Of a DNA stretch of 64,000 bases, positions 49,156 through 59,572 are shown in pieces; the first letter of the stretch is position 1; every line of letters begins with the position of its first letter. A model generated the notes under the pieces. It did no database searches. It was not told where the DNA came from and saw nothing but the letters and a program-made list of their open reading frames with translations. The position numbers and the translations under genes are program-made. Location of the stretch: contig NZ_LBDA02000006.1 in NCBI RefSeq assembly GCF_000980885.2, positions 245,411-309,410 of the forward strand, read 5' to 3'. This DNA is from Streptomyces malaysiense (GTDB lineage Bacteria; Actinomycetota; Actinomycetes; Streptomycetales; Streptomycetaceae).

Positions 49156-49460
49156 TGCTCCCCAATTCCTTTGCCGGGCCCCACGAATGAGGTCCGTCCC
49201 CCGTGAACGGACGGACGCAGGCCGCCGCGTGATCCTACTGACTCCATGAGTCACCGGTGCGGGGTAGGGTGCCGGGTGTTCGCTCGAGCACACGCGAACA
49301 AACCCCGTGAACCGGGGTATTCCGTGCGAGGCGTCGCCGCATACCACCCCCGGTGGAGCCGGCCGGCGCCCGCTGCGCCGATTCCCGGGAATTCCATCCG
49401 GTGACAGGCGCAGGATTTTCACATCACGGGCGCAGGACCATTACTGAGGGGGAGTACGAG
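49156..49460. promoter_or_regulatory. Divergent eccC/eccD control region with two inverted repeats
   Basis: This 305-base gap has no gene. GACTC and GAGTC flank CAT at about 49240-49252, and TGTTCGC (49277-49283) faces GCGAACA (49294-49300) with a 10-base spacer. TAGGGT at 49265-49270, between them, is a plausible plus-strand -10. The two repeats could be operators for a shared regulator of eccC and eccD (inference). Confidence 0.5.
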
Positions 49461-50954
49461 GTGAGCACGACGACCACGGGAACAGCGGTGCCCGGCACGG
49501 GATCGGGGTCGGGGCTCGGTTTCTGCCGGGTCACGATCGTCGCACCCGACAGCCGGATCGACGTGGCGCTGCCCGACGACATCCCGGTCGCCGACATCTA
49601 CCCGGAGGTCCTCCGGCTCTCCCGGCAGGACCCCGCCGAGGGCGCGCCGGTCGGCTACCACCTCGTGCGCCGGGACGGCGCTGTCCTCGACAGCGCGCGC
49701 TCCTTCTCCGCGCAGCGGATCCTCGACGGTGAACTGCTCACCCTGCGGCCCTTCTCCGAGTCGCTGCCGCCGGCCGTCTTCGACGACGTGTCCGAGGCGG
49801 TCGCCTCCTCGGTCACCCGGCACCGCACCTTGTGGAGCGACGACCTCACCCGCGCCGCGGGCCTCGTCGGCGCGGGCGTCCTGGCCGCCCTGCTCGCCTT
49901 CGTCACCTGGCAGGCCGACCCCCGGCACGACATGCACAGCCTGCCCGGCGTCCTCGCCGGCGTCGCCGGATCGCTCCTGGTCGTCTTCGCCGCCGTCCGC
50001 GGCCGGGTCTACGACGACCGGGGCGCGGCCATCGCCCTGGGCCTCGGCGCCCTGCCCAACGCCGGCGTGGCCGGCTCCGGCCTCCTCGCCCTCGCGCACG
50101 GCCAGGGCATCGGCAAGCTCCAGTTCCTGCTCGCCTGCGCCGCCGTCCTGATCGCCTCGGTCGTCCTGACCCTGTGCACGCCCGGCGGGGACGCCCCCTT
50201 CGTCGCCTTCGTCCTGGCCTCCGGGCTCGGTCTGATCACCGTGTTCACGGCGATCCTCGTGCACTGGACGCCCACGGACGTCGCCGCCCTGTGCGCGCCC
50301 CTCGCGGTCGGCGGTCTGGCCTTCCTGCCGGGCCTGTCCATGCGCTTCGCCCGGCTGCCCATCGGCTTCGAACCGCCGAACTCCGCCCAGAGCAGCGCCT
50401 ACGGCACGGAGACCGTCGTACAGGAGCCGGTCGACATGAAGCGGATCGAGGCCCAGGCCCGGCGCGGCCACGAGATCCTCGTCGGGCTCGTCGGCGGCTG
50501 CGCGCTGACCGCCCTCGCCTCCTGCGCGGTGCTCGGCTTCTCCGACGACATCTGGGCCCAGCTGCTCGCCCTCGCCACGGCCGTGGCCCTGCTGATGCGC
50601 GCCCAGCTCTTCCGCTACACCGGACAGGTCGCCCCGCTCCTTGCGGCGGGCCTCGGCTCGCTCGTGCTGCTCGGCCTCGGGCTGGCGCTCGACCCGCCGC
50701 AGTCCGTCCTGCGCGCGGCGCTCACCGGCGACCGCTCCGGCCTCGACATCCGTGCCGTCTGGCTCGCCGCGGCGATCGCGGGCGGCGCGGCCCTCGTGGC
50801 GGCCCTCGGACTCATCGTCCCGCGCCGGGGCCTGAGCCCCTTCTGGGGCCGGCTCCTGGAGATCGTCGAGGGCTTCGTCCTGCTCACCCTGGTTCCCCTC
50901 GCGCTCGCCGTGTTCGACGTGTACTCGGCGGCCCGCGCGATGACCAGCAAGTGA
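49461..50954 (+). CDS. eccD: Type VII secretion integral membrane protein EccD
   Basis: 497 residues, GTG start with GGGGAG upstream. A ubiquitin-like domain (about 15-100, with CRVTIVAPDSRIDVALPDDI and DGELLTLRPFSESL) is followed by about eleven membrane helices, such as AAGLVGAGVLAALLAFVTW and GLGLITVFTAILVHW. EccD forms the membrane-spanning core of ESX pores. It is divergent from eccC and 64 bases before the beta-propeller gene. Separation from eccB/eccE by 17 kb is unusual compared with mycobacterial loci but both ends lie in this secretion region. Confidence 0.9.
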   Translation: MSTTTTGTAVPGTGSGSGLGFCRVTIVAPDSRIDVALPDDIPVADIYPEVLRLSRQDPAEGAPVGYHLVRRDGAVLDSARSFSAQRILDGELLTLRPFSESLPPAVFDDVSEAVASSVTRHRTLWSDDLTRAAGLVGAGVLAALLAFVTWQADPRHDMHSLPGVLAGVAGSLLVVFAAVRGRVYDDRGAAIALGLGALPNAGVAGSGLLALAHGQGIGKLQFLLACAAVLIASVVLTLCTPGGDAPFVAFVLASGLGLITVFTAILVHWTPTDVAALCAPLAVGGLAFLPGLSMRFARLPIGFEPPNSAQSSAYGTETVVQEPVDMKRIEAQARRGHEILVGLVGGCALTALASCAVLGFSDDIWAQLLALATAVALLMRAQLFRYTGQVAPLLAAGLGSLVLLGLGLALDPPQSVLRAALTGDRSGLDIRAVWLAAAIAGGAALVAALGLIVPRRGLSPFWGRLLEIVEGFVLLTLVPLALAVFDVYSAARAMTSK

Positions 50955-51018
50955 CCCGGGCCTCGCGCCGGCGGTCCGCCCGCCCCTGGCGAGGCGGCGA
51001 AGAGGAGGAACGTCCGAC

Positions 51019-52515
51019 ATGAGCTTCGGCCCGCCCCCGTCCGTGTACACACAGTCCGCGCTGGCGGCCGACCGGTCCCGCGGCCGGCGCCGCCGACGCC
51101 TTCTGGGGGCGCTCGCCGCGGCCGTGGTGATCATGCTGTGCGTCGGCGGAGGCCTGTTCTGGTACCACTCGGCCGACGACGGAAACGGCCGCACCGACGC
51201 CAAGCAGGCCCGGCAGTCCCCGGACGACGTCCGCGACAACCGCCTGGCGGTGGAGAAGGCACCCGTCTCCCCGGAGGGCCAGACCGTCGTCGAACACGAG
51301 GAGAAGATCGCCAAGGGGGACACCCGGTACTCGCCGGGTGTCTGGGCCACGGGCAAGATCGTCGCGCGGGCCGTCGCCAACCGGATCACGGGCTACGAGA
51401 TCGGCGACTCGCTGGACCCCGACAACACGGCCTGGACCCTGCGTCTCGACGGCTCCGTCTGCGCCGTCAGCCGTGATGTCACCGTCGACGGCCGGACCGC
51501 GGTCGTCGTCCAGCCGGCGCACGGCATCTGCGACCAGGTGCTCATGTTCGACGTCGCCACCGGCAAGCAGCTGTGGAAGCGGAAGATCCCGGCTGCCGAT
51601 TTCGCCTATGTCACCAACACCGACATCGCACTGACCCGCGGTGTCGTGGCCATCGCCTGGGGCCAGGGCTCGGCGGCGTACGACATGGACAGCGGCAGGC
51701 GGCTGTGGAACACCACCCTCGCCACCTCCCAGTGCCACGACACGGGCTACGCCGGGGGCCCCGCGCTACTGGCCCTGGTCATCTGCAAGCAGGCCGACGA
51801 GAAGACCTACCGGGTGGAGAAACTCGAACCGCGCACGGGCAGGGTCCTGTGGCGGTACCCGGTCGGCAAAGGCGTCCAGGACGTCTACCTGCCGTCCTCC
51901 GACCCGCCCGTGATCGCCGTGGCGGCCGGGGACACCACCCCCACGGACCTGATCACCCTGGACCCCGGGAACGGCGGGCTCCGGGCCACCGTCTCGCTGA
52001 AGAAGTACGAGCCCTACTGCGACCCGGAGATCCTGGGCTACTTCGGTGTCGTCGACAAGTGCACCGGCATCGTGGTCGGCCGGGACCGGATCTTCCTCAC
52101 CGGCAAGGACGCGAGCGACATCTCCAAGCCCGCGAACCACATCACGGCGTTCGACGTCAGGACGGGCAGGGCCGTCGCCACCTTCCAGGGCCGGCGATTC
52201 CAGTCGGTGCTTCCCGTCCGCATGAACGGTGACGACCTGATCCTCTACCGCGACTGTCTGGACGACGTGCAGTCCGCGGCCATGGTCGACTGGAACCCCC
52301 GCACCGGCAAGGAGACCCCGTACCTTCTCTTCCGTGTGCCGCAGGGCGACGTGGAACACGGCGGGAAGGTGGAGGACAACCCCGAGTTCTCCTTCATCCT
52401 GTACGCGGAGGGCCACGCGTTCTTCGTCCCTTACCAGCTGGAGTCCGACGACCCGCGCAAGGCAGGCTCCGTCATCTCGGTGTTCGGCGTCGGCACCGCC
52501 GGCCTCAAGCACTGA
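51019..52515 (+). CDS. Membrane-anchored PQQ-like beta-propeller protein
   Basis: 498 residues. Arg-rich N-terminus (RSRGRRRRRLLG), one membrane helix (AAAVVIMLCVGGGLFWY, about 35-52) and an outside domain with repeated blade motifs: TGKQLWKRKIPAADFAYV, SGRRLWNTTLATSQCHD and TGRVLWRYPVGKGVQDVY, typical of PQQ-like/WD-type beta-propellers. Such proteins often sit beside actinobacterial type VII loci and may bind envelope components; no enzyme motif is visible. It follows eccD by 64 bases in the same direction. The last bases, with the stop, are the first unit of a 19-bp tandem repeat. Confidence 0.8.
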   Translation: MSFGPPPSVYTQSALAADRSRGRRRRRLLGALAAAVVIMLCVGGGLFWYHSADDGNGRTDAKQARQSPDDVRDNRLAVEKAPVSPEGQTVVEHEEKIAKGDTRYSPGVWATGKIVARAVANRITGYEIGDSLDPDNTAWTLRLDGSVCAVSRDVTVDGRTAVVVQPAHGICDQVLMFDVATGKQLWKRKIPAADFAYVTNTDIALTRGVVAIAWGQGSAAYDMDSGRRLWNTTLATSQCHDTGYAGGPALLALVICKQADEKTYRVEKLEPRTGRVLWRYPVGKGVQDVYLPSSDPPVIAVAAGDTTPTDLITLDPGNGGLRATVSLKKYEPYCDPEILGYFGVVDKCTGIVVGRDRIFLTGKDASDISKPANHITAFDVRTGRAVATFQGRRFQSVLPVRMNGDDLILYRDCLDDVQSAAMVDWNPRTGKETPYLLFRVPQGDVEHGGKVEDNPEFSFILYAEGHAFFVPYQLESDDPRKAGSVISVFGVGTAGLKH

Positions 52516-52576
52516 CCCCGGCCTCAGGCACTGACCCCGGCCTCAGGCACTGGCCCCGGCCTCAGGCACTGACCCC
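52501..52576 (+). repeat. Four tandem 19-bp copies across the beta-propeller gene end
   Basis: Units at 52501, 52520, 52539 and 52558 follow GGCCTCAGGCACTGACCCC with one or no mismatch. The first unit contains the final codons and the TGA stop, and each copy shifts frame since 19 is not a multiple of three. It is a recent replication-slippage duplication. Confidence 0.92.
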
Positions 52577-52604
52577 GGCCCGGAAAGGACAGGCCCCCGC
52601 ACGC

Positions 52605-52637
52605 GAAAGGGGCGGCACCCCCGGGCGCCGCCCTTTC
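52605..52637. terminator. Bidirectional hairpin between the beta-propeller gene and a DUF397 gene
   Basis: GAAAGGGGCGGC (52605-52616) pairs with GCCGCCCTTTC (52627-52637) with one bulged G. It lies between two converging genes and is preceded by the 19-bp repeat. Confidence 0.75.
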
Positions 52638-52654
52638 CCCGACCGGTGCCGCGC

Positions 52655-52948
52655 CTACTGCACGTCCAGCCCGCCGTTGTGCGCCATGGGCTTGAGATCG
52701 AACTCCCCGTCCCGCGCGCCCAGCACGAACGCCCGCCACTCGGCCTCCGTGTAGCGCAGCACCGTGCCGGGGTCCAGGGAAGAGCGCATGGCCACGGCTC
52801 CCTCGGGGAGGTACGCGATCTCCACGCGCTCCTCGTGCTCCTCGGTGCCCGGGGCGCAGTGCCACTCGACGTCCGAGATGTCGAGCGCGTACAGCTCGTC
52901 GCGCTCGCGCTCCTTGCGTGCCTTGGTCTCGGCTTCCGTTTCCGCCAT
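52655..52948 (-). CDS. DUF397 protein (standalone)
   Basis: 97 residues. The DUF397 core is AYLPEGAVAMRSSLDPGTVL followed by RYTEAEWRAFVLGARDGEF; the N-terminal third is charged and helical (EAETKARKERERDELYALD). Unlike the pair at 5830-6912 there is no XRE gene beside it. It is divergent from the rpsO region. Its promoter area has a 14-bp direct repeat (52974 and 52990). Function is unknown; such proteins may be orphan partners of XRE regulators elsewhere in the genome. Confidence 0.85.
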   Translation of the reverse strand: MAETEAETKARKERERDELYALDISDVEWHCAPGTEEHEERVEIAYLPEGAVAMRSSLDPGTVLRYTEAEWRAFVLGARDGEFDLKPMAHNGGLDVQ

Positions 52949-52973
52949 CTCGCGGCGACCCCTTCCCGACGTA

Positions 52974-53003
52974 ACGTACGGTCCCGGTGACGTACGGTCC
53001 CGG
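52974..53003. repeat. Direct repeat ACGTACGGTCCCGG, two copies
   Basis: ACGTACGGTCCCGG occurs at 52974-52987 and again at 52990-53003 (16-base period), just upstream of the DUF397 start on the minus strand. It is a likely operator or the product of a local duplication. An inverted repeat GTTCGCC-GGCGAAC (53041-53060) lies beyond, before rpsO. Confidence 0.6.
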
Positions 53004-53230
53004 CGCTCACCCTAGTGGCCGTACGCCGCCCCATCGAGTGGTTCGCCGACCGGGGCGAACGGGCCCGCGACCGCCTGGTACCCTGAGTGACGGCCGTTCG
53101 TGTACGCACCCCCGGAGCCCCGTGCCCTGGAGGCCGCGCGCAGCGGATCCCCGCCTTCCGAGTCAAGGAAGCTCCCCCGAGACGTAGACCGGGGGCACTC
53201 GGTGGCCTCAACAGACTATGAGGAGTACGC

Positions 53231-53518
53231 GTGTCGCTCGACGCCGCTACGAAGAAGCAGATCATCGGCGAGTTCGGTACCAAGGAGGGTGACACCGGCT
53301 CCCCCGAGGTCCAGGTCGCTCTGCTGTCCCGTCGGATCTCCGACCTGACCGAGCACCTCAAGGCCCACAAGCACGACCACCACAGCCGTCGTGGCCTGCT
53401 GATCCTGGTCGGTCAGCGCCGTCGCCTGCTGCAGTACCTGGCGAAGAAGGACATCCAGCGCTTCCGTGCGCTGGTCGACCGCCTCGGCATCCGCCGCGGT
53501 GCGGCCGGCGCCAAGTAA
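53231..53518 (+). CDS. rpsO: 30S ribosomal protein S15
   Basis: 95 residues, GTG start with GAGGAG six bases upstream. Binds 16S rRNA in the central domain. The four-helix fold shows as [39 protein letters not shown] and [15 protein letters not shown], the S15 signature. It precedes pnp as in other actinobacteria, where the two form an operon with post-transcriptional control. It is followed by a hairpin at 53531. Confidence 0.98.
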   Translation: MSLDAATKKQIIGEFGTKEGDTGSPEVQVALLSRRISDLTEHLKAHKHDHHSRRGLLILVGQRRRLLQYLAKKDIQRFRALVDRLGIRRGAAGAK

Positions 53519-53530
53519 GGACGCCGTGAG

Positions 53531-53566
53531 GGGAGCGGTTCCCGGCAGGACTCGGGAGCCGCTCCC
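53531..53566 (+). terminator. Hairpin between rpsO and pnp
   Basis: GGGAGCGGTTCCCG (53531-53544) pairs with CGGGAGCCGCTCCC (53553-53566), one G-T pair, then TTTG. It may terminate partly or serve as an RNase III processing site, as reported for Streptomyces rpsO-pnp. The rest of the gap to pnp (53567-53838) holds no gene and probably a second promoter. Confidence 0.7.
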
Positions 53567-53838
53567 TTTGCTGTACGTGCGGAAACGTGCGCGGTGTCAC
53601 TCACGCTTTGTAGTGTGGTAGCACAGCGCAGGAACGCAGAACGCAAGAACGCACCACACACATGAGGAGAAGCGCACCACGCCGCCGCCGGTCCTCGGTA
53701 GTGGCCCCCGGGGGGAAGCGAGCCCCGGGTGCTTCGATCGAAGACCGGCCCGCACCGCAGGCGCGCTTCTCCACCACCGTCCCCCTGCCACACGGGCAGG
53801 CCAGGGACAAAAGACGATAAGTAACGGAGAAAACGCTA

Positions 53839-56055
53839 GTGGAGAACGAGACCCACTACGCCGAGGCCGTCATCGACAATGGCGCCTTCGGTACCCGTAC
53901 CATCCGCTTCGAGACGGGCCGCCTGGCCAAGCAGGCCGCCGGCTCCGCCGTGGCGTACCTGGACGACGACACCATGGTGCTGTCGGCCACCACCGCCTCC
54001 AAGAACCCCAAGGACCAGCTCGACTTCTTCCCCCTCACGGTGGACGTCGAGGAGCGGATGTACGCCGCCGGCAAGATCCCCGGCAGCTTCTTCCGCCGCG
54101 AGGGCCGGCCGAGCGAGGACGCGATCCTCACCTGCCGCCTGATCGACCGCCCGCTGCGCCCGTCCTTCAAGAAGGGCCTGCGCAACGAGATCCAGGTCGT
54201 CTGCACGGTCATGGCGCTCAACCCCGACCACCTGTACGACGTCGTCGCGATCAACGCCGCGTCCGCGTCCACCCAGCTGGCCGGTCTGCCCTTCTCCGGC
54301 CCGATCGGCGGCGTCCGCGTCGCGCTGATCCGCGGCCAGTGGGTCGCCTTCCCGACGCACACCGAGCTCGAGGACGCCGTCTTCGACATGGTGGTCGCGG
54401 GCCGCGTCCTGGAGGACGGCGACGTCGCGATCATGATGGTCGAGGCCGAGGCCACCGACAAGGCCATCAAGCTGGTCGAGGGCGGCACCGACGCGCCGAC
54501 CGAGGAGATCGTCGCCGCCGGCCTCGACGCCGCGAAGCCGTTCATCAAGGTCCTGTGCCGCGCCCAGGCCGACCTCGCCGCCAAGGCCGCCAAGCCGACC
54601 GGCGAGTTCCCGATCTTCCTGGACTACCAGGACGACGTGCTGGAGGCCCTGACCGCCGCGGTCAAGCCCGAGCTCGCCCAGGCGCTCACCATCGCCGGCA
54701 AGCAGGAGCGCGAGGCCGAGCTGGACCGCGTCAAGGCTCTGGCCGCCGAGAAGCTCCTCCCGGAGTTCGAGGGCCGCGAGAAGGAGATCTCCGCCGCGTA
54801 CCGCTCGCTGACCAAGGCCCTGGTCCGTGAGCGCGTCATCAAGGAGAAGAAGCGCATCGACGGCCGCGGCGTGACGGACATCCGTACGCTCGCCGCCGAG
54901 GTCGAGGCCATCCCGCGGGTGCACGGCTCCGCGCTGTTCGAGCGTGGCGAGACCCAGATCCTGGGCGTCACCACCCTCAACATGCTCCGCATGGAACAGC
55001 AGCTGGACACCCTCTCCCCGGTGACCCGCAAGCGCTACATGCACAACTACAACTTCCCGCCGTACTCCACCGGTGAGACCGGCCGCGTCGGCTCCCCGAA
55101 GCGCCGCGAGATCGGCCACGGCGCCCTCGCCGAGCGCGCCCTCGTGCCGGTGCTGCCGACGCGCGAGGAGTTCCCCTACGCGATCCGCCAGGTGTCCGAG
55201 GCCCTCGGCTCCAACGGTTCGACGTCCATGGGCTCGGTCTGCGCCTCCACCATGTCGCTGCTGAACGCCGGTGTGCCGCTCAAGGCCCCCGTCGCCGGTA
55301 TCGCCATGGGCCTGATCTCCCAGGAGATCGACGGCGAGACGCACTACGTCACCCTCACCGACATCCTCGGTGCGGAGGACGCCTTCGGCGACATGGACTT
55401 CAAGGTCGCCGGCACCAAGGAGTTCGTGACCGCTCTCCAGCTCGACACCAAGCTGGACGGCATCCCGGCCTCCGTCCTGGCCGCGGCCCTCAAGCAGGCC
55501 CGCGACGCCCGTCTCCACATCCTCGACGTGATGATGGAGGCCATCGACCGGCCCGACGAGATGAGCCCGCACGCCCCGCGGATCATCACCGTCAAGATCC
55601 CCGTCGACAAGATCGGTGAGGTCATCGGCCCCAAGGGCAAGATGATCAACCAGATCCAGGAGGACACGGGCGCCGAGATCACCATCGAGGACGACGGCAC
55701 CATCTACATCGGTGCCGCCGACGGTCCCTCGGCGGAGGCCGCCCGCGCCACGATCAACGGCATCGCCAACCCGACGATGCCCGAGGTCGGCGAGCGCTAC
55801 CTGGGTACGGTCGTCAAGACCACCACCTTCGGTGCGTTCGTCTCCCTGCTGCCCGGCAAGGACGGTCTGCTGCACATCTCGCAGATCCGCAAGCTGGCCG
55901 GCGGCAAGCGCGTGGAGAACGTCGAGGACGTCCTCGGTGTGGGCCAGAAGGTCCAGGTCGAGATCGCCGAGATCGACTCGCGCGGCAAGCTCTCCCTCAT
56001 CCCGGTGATCGAGGGCGAGGACGGCGACGAGGCGAAGGACGACGCCGAGAAGTGA
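53839..56055 (+). CDS. pnp: Polyribonucleotide nucleotidyltransferase
   Basis: 738 residues, GTG start with GGAGA upstream. Phosphorolytic 3'-5' exoribonuclease and polymerase; in Streptomyces also reported as guanosine pentaphosphate synthetase (GPSI). Two RNase PH domains (about 1-230 and 335-555), a KH domain with [20 protein letters not shown] near 590, and an S1 domain with [20 protein letters not shown] near 655. A short acidic tail ends the protein. The stop overlaps the M16 peptidase start by four bases (GTGA). Core synteny rpsO-pnp-pepR-dapB is kept. Confidence 0.98.
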   Translation: MENETHYAEAVIDNGAFGTRTIRFETGRLAKQAAGSAVAYLDDDTMVLSATTASKNPKDQLDFFPLTVDVEERMYAAGKIPGSFFRREGRPSEDAILTCRLIDRPLRPSFKKGLRNEIQVVCTVMALNPDHLYDVVAINAASASTQLAGLPFSGPIGGVRVALIRGQWVAFPTHTELEDAVFDMVVAGRVLEDGDVAIMMVEAEATDKAIKLVEGGTDAPTEEIVAAGLDAAKPFIKVLCRAQADLAAKAAKPTGEFPIFLDYQDDVLEALTAAVKPELAQALTIAGKQEREAELDRVKALAAEKLLPEFEGREKEISAAYRSLTKALVRERVIKEKKRIDGRGVTDIRTLAAEVEAIPRVHGSALFERGETQILGVTTLNMLRMEQQLDTLSPVTRKRYMHNYNFPPYSTGETGRVGSPKRREIGHGALAERALVPVLPTREEFPYAIRQVSEALGSNGSTSMGSVCASTMSLLNAGVPLKAPVAGIAMGLISQEIDGETHYVTLTDILGAEDAFGDMDFKVAGTKEFVTALQLDTKLDGIPASVLAAALKQARDARLHILDVMMEAIDRPDEMSPHAPRIITVKIPVDKIGEVIGPKGKMINQIQEDTGAEITIEDDGTIYIGAADGPSAEAARATINGIANPTMPEVGERYLGTVVKTTTFGAFVSLLPGKDGLLHISQIRKLAGGKRVENVEDVLGVGQKVQVEIAEIDSRGKLSLIPVIEGEDGDEAKDDAEK

Positions 56056-57431
56056 CGTCCCGTGGCTCGAAGGTGACGGCCCGCCCCTCCTCGGAGGCGC
56101 GGGCCGTCGCCCGTACCCAAACGCTCATCAAGGGCACCGGCGGCATCGGTACCGTCCGCAAGACCACCCTTCCCGGGGGCCTGCGCGTCGTCACCGAGAC
56201 CCTGCCCTCCGTCCGCTCCGCGACCTTCGGCATCTGGGCGCACGTCGGCTCCCGTGACGAGACCCCGTCCCTGAACGGCGCCACGCACTACCTGGAGCAT
56301 CTGCTCTTCAAGGGCACCGGGCGCCGCTCCGCGCTGGACATCTCCGCCGCGATCGACGCCGTCGGCGGCGAGATGAACGCGTTCACGGCCAAGGAGTACA
56401 CGTGCTACTACGCACGCGTGCTCGACACCGACCTGCCGCTGGCCATCGACGTCGTCTGCGACATGCTGACCGGCTCGCTCATCGTCGAGGAGGACGTCGA
56501 CGTCGAACGCGGCGCGATCCTCGAAGAGATCGCGATGACCGAGGACGATCCCGGCGACTGCGTGCACGACCTGTTCGCGCACACCATGTTCGGCGACAAC
56601 GCCCTCGGCCGCCCCGTCCTCGGCACCGTCGACACCGTCAACGCCCTGACCGCCGACCGCATCCGCCGCTTCTACAAGAAGCACTACGACCCGACCCACC
56701 TCGTGGTCGCCTGCGCCGGCAACGTCGACCACAACAAGGTCGTACGACAGGTCCGCGCGGCCTTCGAGAAGGCGGGCGCCCTGAAGGACCCGGCCGCACA
56801 GCCCATCGCGCCGCGCGCCGGCAGCCGTACGATCCGCACCTTCGGCAAGGTCGAACTGCTCGGCCGCAAGACCGAGCAGGCCCACGTCGTCCTCGGCATG
56901 CCGGGCCTCGCCCGCACCGACGAGCGGCGCTGGGCCATGGGCGTACTCAACACCGCCCTCGGCGGCGGCATGTCCTCGCGGCTCTTCCAGGAGGTCCGCG
57001 AGAAGCGCGGCCTGGCCTACAGCGTGTACTCGTACACCTCCGGCTTCGCCGACTGCGGTCTGTTCGGCGTCTACGCCGGCTGCCGTCCCAGCCAGGTGCA
57101 CGACGTGCTGCGGATCTGCCGCGACGAACTCGACCAGGTGGCCGCCGACGGGCTGACCGACGACGAGATCGCCCGCGCCATCGGCCAGTTGCGCGGCTCC
57201 ACCGTGCTCGGCCTGGAGGACACCGGCGCGCTGATGAACCGCATCGGCAAGAGCGAGCTGTGCTGGGGCGAGCAGATGTCCGTGGACGACATGCTGGCGA
57301 AGATAGCCGCGGTCACCCCGGACGAGGTCCGCTCGGTCGCCCGCGACATCCTGGGCAGGCGCCCGTCGCTGTCGGTCATCGGCCCGCTGAAGGACAAACA
57401 GGCCGCGCGACTGCACGACGCCGTCGCCTGA
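56052..57431 (+). CDS. M16-family zinc metallopeptidase
   Basis: 459 residues, GTG 56052 overlapping pnp by four bases. Two-lobed insulinase-type fold. The inverted zinc site HYLEH is in [20 protein letters not shown] near residue 78, with the third ligand Glu in the downstream [11 protein letters not shown] region. Related proteins are pepR/PqqL-like processing peptidases, always encoded after pnp in actinobacteria. Its natural substrates are unknown. [19 protein letters not shown] is the conserved C-lobe motif. Cytosolic, with no signal peptide. Confidence 0.92.
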   Translation: MTSRGSKVTARPSSEARAVARTQTLIKGTGGIGTVRKTTLPGGLRVVTETLPSVRSATFGIWAHVGSRDETPSLNGATHYLEHLLFKGTGRRSALDISAAIDAVGGEMNAFTAKEYTCYYARVLDTDLPLAIDVVCDMLTGSLIVEEDVDVERGAILEEIAMTEDDPGDCVHDLFAHTMFGDNALGRPVLGTVDTVNALTADRIRRFYKKHYDPTHLVVACAGNVDHNKVVRQVRAAFEKAGALKDPAAQPIAPRAGSRTIRTFGKVELLGRKTEQAHVVLGMPGLARTDERRWAMGVLNTALGGGMSSRLFQEVREKRGLAYSVYSYTSGFADCGLFGVYAGCRPSQVHDVLRICRDELDQVAADGLTDDEIARAIGQLRGSTVLGLEDTGALMNRIGKSELCWGEQMSVDDMLAKIAAVTPDEVRSVARDILGRRPSLSVIGPLKDKQAARLHDAVA

Positions 57432-58256
<825 letters not shown>

Positions 58257-58270
58257 GAACAGTCCCTGCC

Positions 58271-58726
58271 ATGCGCGCGAAGATCAATTACCTCGTCACG
58301 GCCGCCGTCCTGGTCTTCTACTTCGTCCTGGTCGGCAGCCGCGGCGTGCTGCTGATAGAGACCGGTACGGTCCTCACCGTGACCTTCGGGATCGCGGTGC
58401 TGATCCTGCCGGTCATCGGCCTGTGGTTCCTGTGGAAGAACACCCAGTTCGTCCGCCGGGCCAACCAGCTCGCCGCCGAACTCGACGCGGAGGGAGGCCT
58501 GCCCGTGGACGAGCTCAAGCGCACGGCGGGCGGCCGTATCGACCGCGACTCGGCCGACGAGGTCTTCGCCAGGCGGAAGGCCGAGACGGAGTCCTCCCCG
58601 AACGACTGGCGCTGCTGGTTCCGGCTGGCGGTCGCCTACCACGACGCCCGCGACACGCCTCGGGCGCGCAAAGCGATGCAACGGGCGATCGCCCTGCACG
58701 CGGGCCGTACTCCGATGGAGGCGTGA
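58271..58726 (+). CDS. Small membrane protein with TPR-like C-terminus
   Basis: 151 residues. Two adjacent membrane helices (YLVTAAVLVFYFVLVGSRG and VTFGIAVLILPVIGLWFLW) are followed by a charged cytosolic domain: LAAELDAEGGLPVDELKRTA, then WFRLAVAYHDARDTPRARKA, which resembles a single tetratricopeptide repeat. No catalytic motif. Same strand as dapB, 14 bases downstream, so likely co-transcribed. Function unknown; conserved position after dapB in Streptomyces is an assumption I cannot check here. Confidence 0.75.
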   Translation: MRAKINYLVTAAVLVFYFVLVGSRGVLLIETGTVLTVTFGIAVLILPVIGLWFLWKNTQFVRRANQLAAELDAEGGLPVDELKRTAGGRIDRDSADEVFARRKAETESSPNDWRCWFRLAVAYHDARDTPRARKAMQRAIALHAGRTPMEA

Positions 58727-58933
58727 CGGTCCCTGCCGTACGTCGCCGGCCGCGGGCACGCCCTGGCCGCTCGCGCGCTTCCCCGCGCTCCGGAAGCGGC
58801 GCTTCGCCCGCGCCGCGGGCGGTCATGCCGCCGGGTGCGGCACGGGTGGGCGCAGGGCGGCACCCCGCAGGCGCGGGCACGCGCCCCGGCCCCCGGCCGG
58901 CCACAGCACAGGGCGCCCGACCGGCACCGAGCC
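58727..58933. repeat. GC-rich intergenic sequence with self-complementary arms
   Basis: There is no gene. CGGGTGCGGCACGGGTGGGC around 58832 and the neighbouring GCAGGGCGGCACCCC and GCGGGCGGTCATGCCGCC form overlapping inverted segments. They resemble repeated Streptomyces intergenic elements, though I could not verify copy number. It may act as a terminator for the converging genes on either side. Confidence 0.4.
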
Positions 58934-59482
58934 TCACGGGCGACGTTCCGCCGCCCACGCCTCCACCGTGTCCGCCGCCCGGTCGAACGCCGCCGGCCGG
59001 TTGAGGAAGTCCAGCGTGTGCGTCGTGAGCAGCGGCACCGAGTCCTGCGCCGGCCCCGCGGGGACGCGCACCAACGCCTGCCCCTGCACCGTCCTCGGCA
59101 GCCCCAGCCACCGCACCGGCTGCTGCACCGTCCGCACGGACCCCACTCGCGCCCAGGGCACCGTCCGCGTCATCAGCAACCTGACCTGCCGCACTCCCCG
59201 GGGACTCACCCACACGCCCATCCGCAGCAGCCGCAACGCCCCGGCGATCACCACCAGACCGAGGCCGAGCACGGCGACCGCGGACGACGACGAGCCGGTC
59301 AGGGCGATCAGCACCGCCGCGAACAGCACGAACGACGCCACCATCAGCACCAGCGCCGCCACCCCGACCCGCCAGGGACCGGGACGGTAGGGGCGCCGCC
59401 AGCGGTCCCGGTCGTCGTACGGCAGGGCGCTCTCGGAGGCCGCCTCGAAGGTACGGTCGGCCGTCAGGAAGGACAGGGGCAC
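58934..59482 (-). CDS. PH-domain-containing membrane protein
   Basis: 182 residues from GTG 59482. Two membrane helices (VGVAALVLMVASFVLFAAVL and VAVLGLGLVVIAGALRLLR) precede a small PH-like beta domain with GVWVSPRGVRQVRLL, RTVPWARVGSVRTVQQP and DSVPLLTTHTLDFLN. This is the bacterial PH (bPH2/YdbT-like) arrangement. No signal peptide. Function unknown, possibly envelope stress or lipid-related. Convergent with the plus-strand gene before it and divergent from nothing nearby. Confidence 0.75.
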   Translation of the reverse strand: MPLSFLTADRTFEAASESALPYDDRDRWRRPYRPGPWRVGVAALVLMVASFVLFAAVLIALTGSSSSAVAVLGLGLVVIAGALRLLRMGVWVSPRGVRQVRLLMTRTVPWARVGSVRTVQQPVRWLGLPRTVQGQALVRVPAGPAQDSVPLLTTHTLDFLNRPAAFDRAADTVEAWAAERRP

Positions 59483-59572
59483 GGCGGTTCCTCACTCGGT
59501 CCTCGCGGGGGTTGTGCCCGGTGAGGCTATCCGCCCGCATGGCCGCTCACCAGCCCGGAGCCGCCGTAAGGG

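Noticed and set aside
53573..53838. A small gene between rpsO and pnp
   Set aside because: Open frames here are minus-strand, short and without family features; the gap is better explained as promoter and leader.
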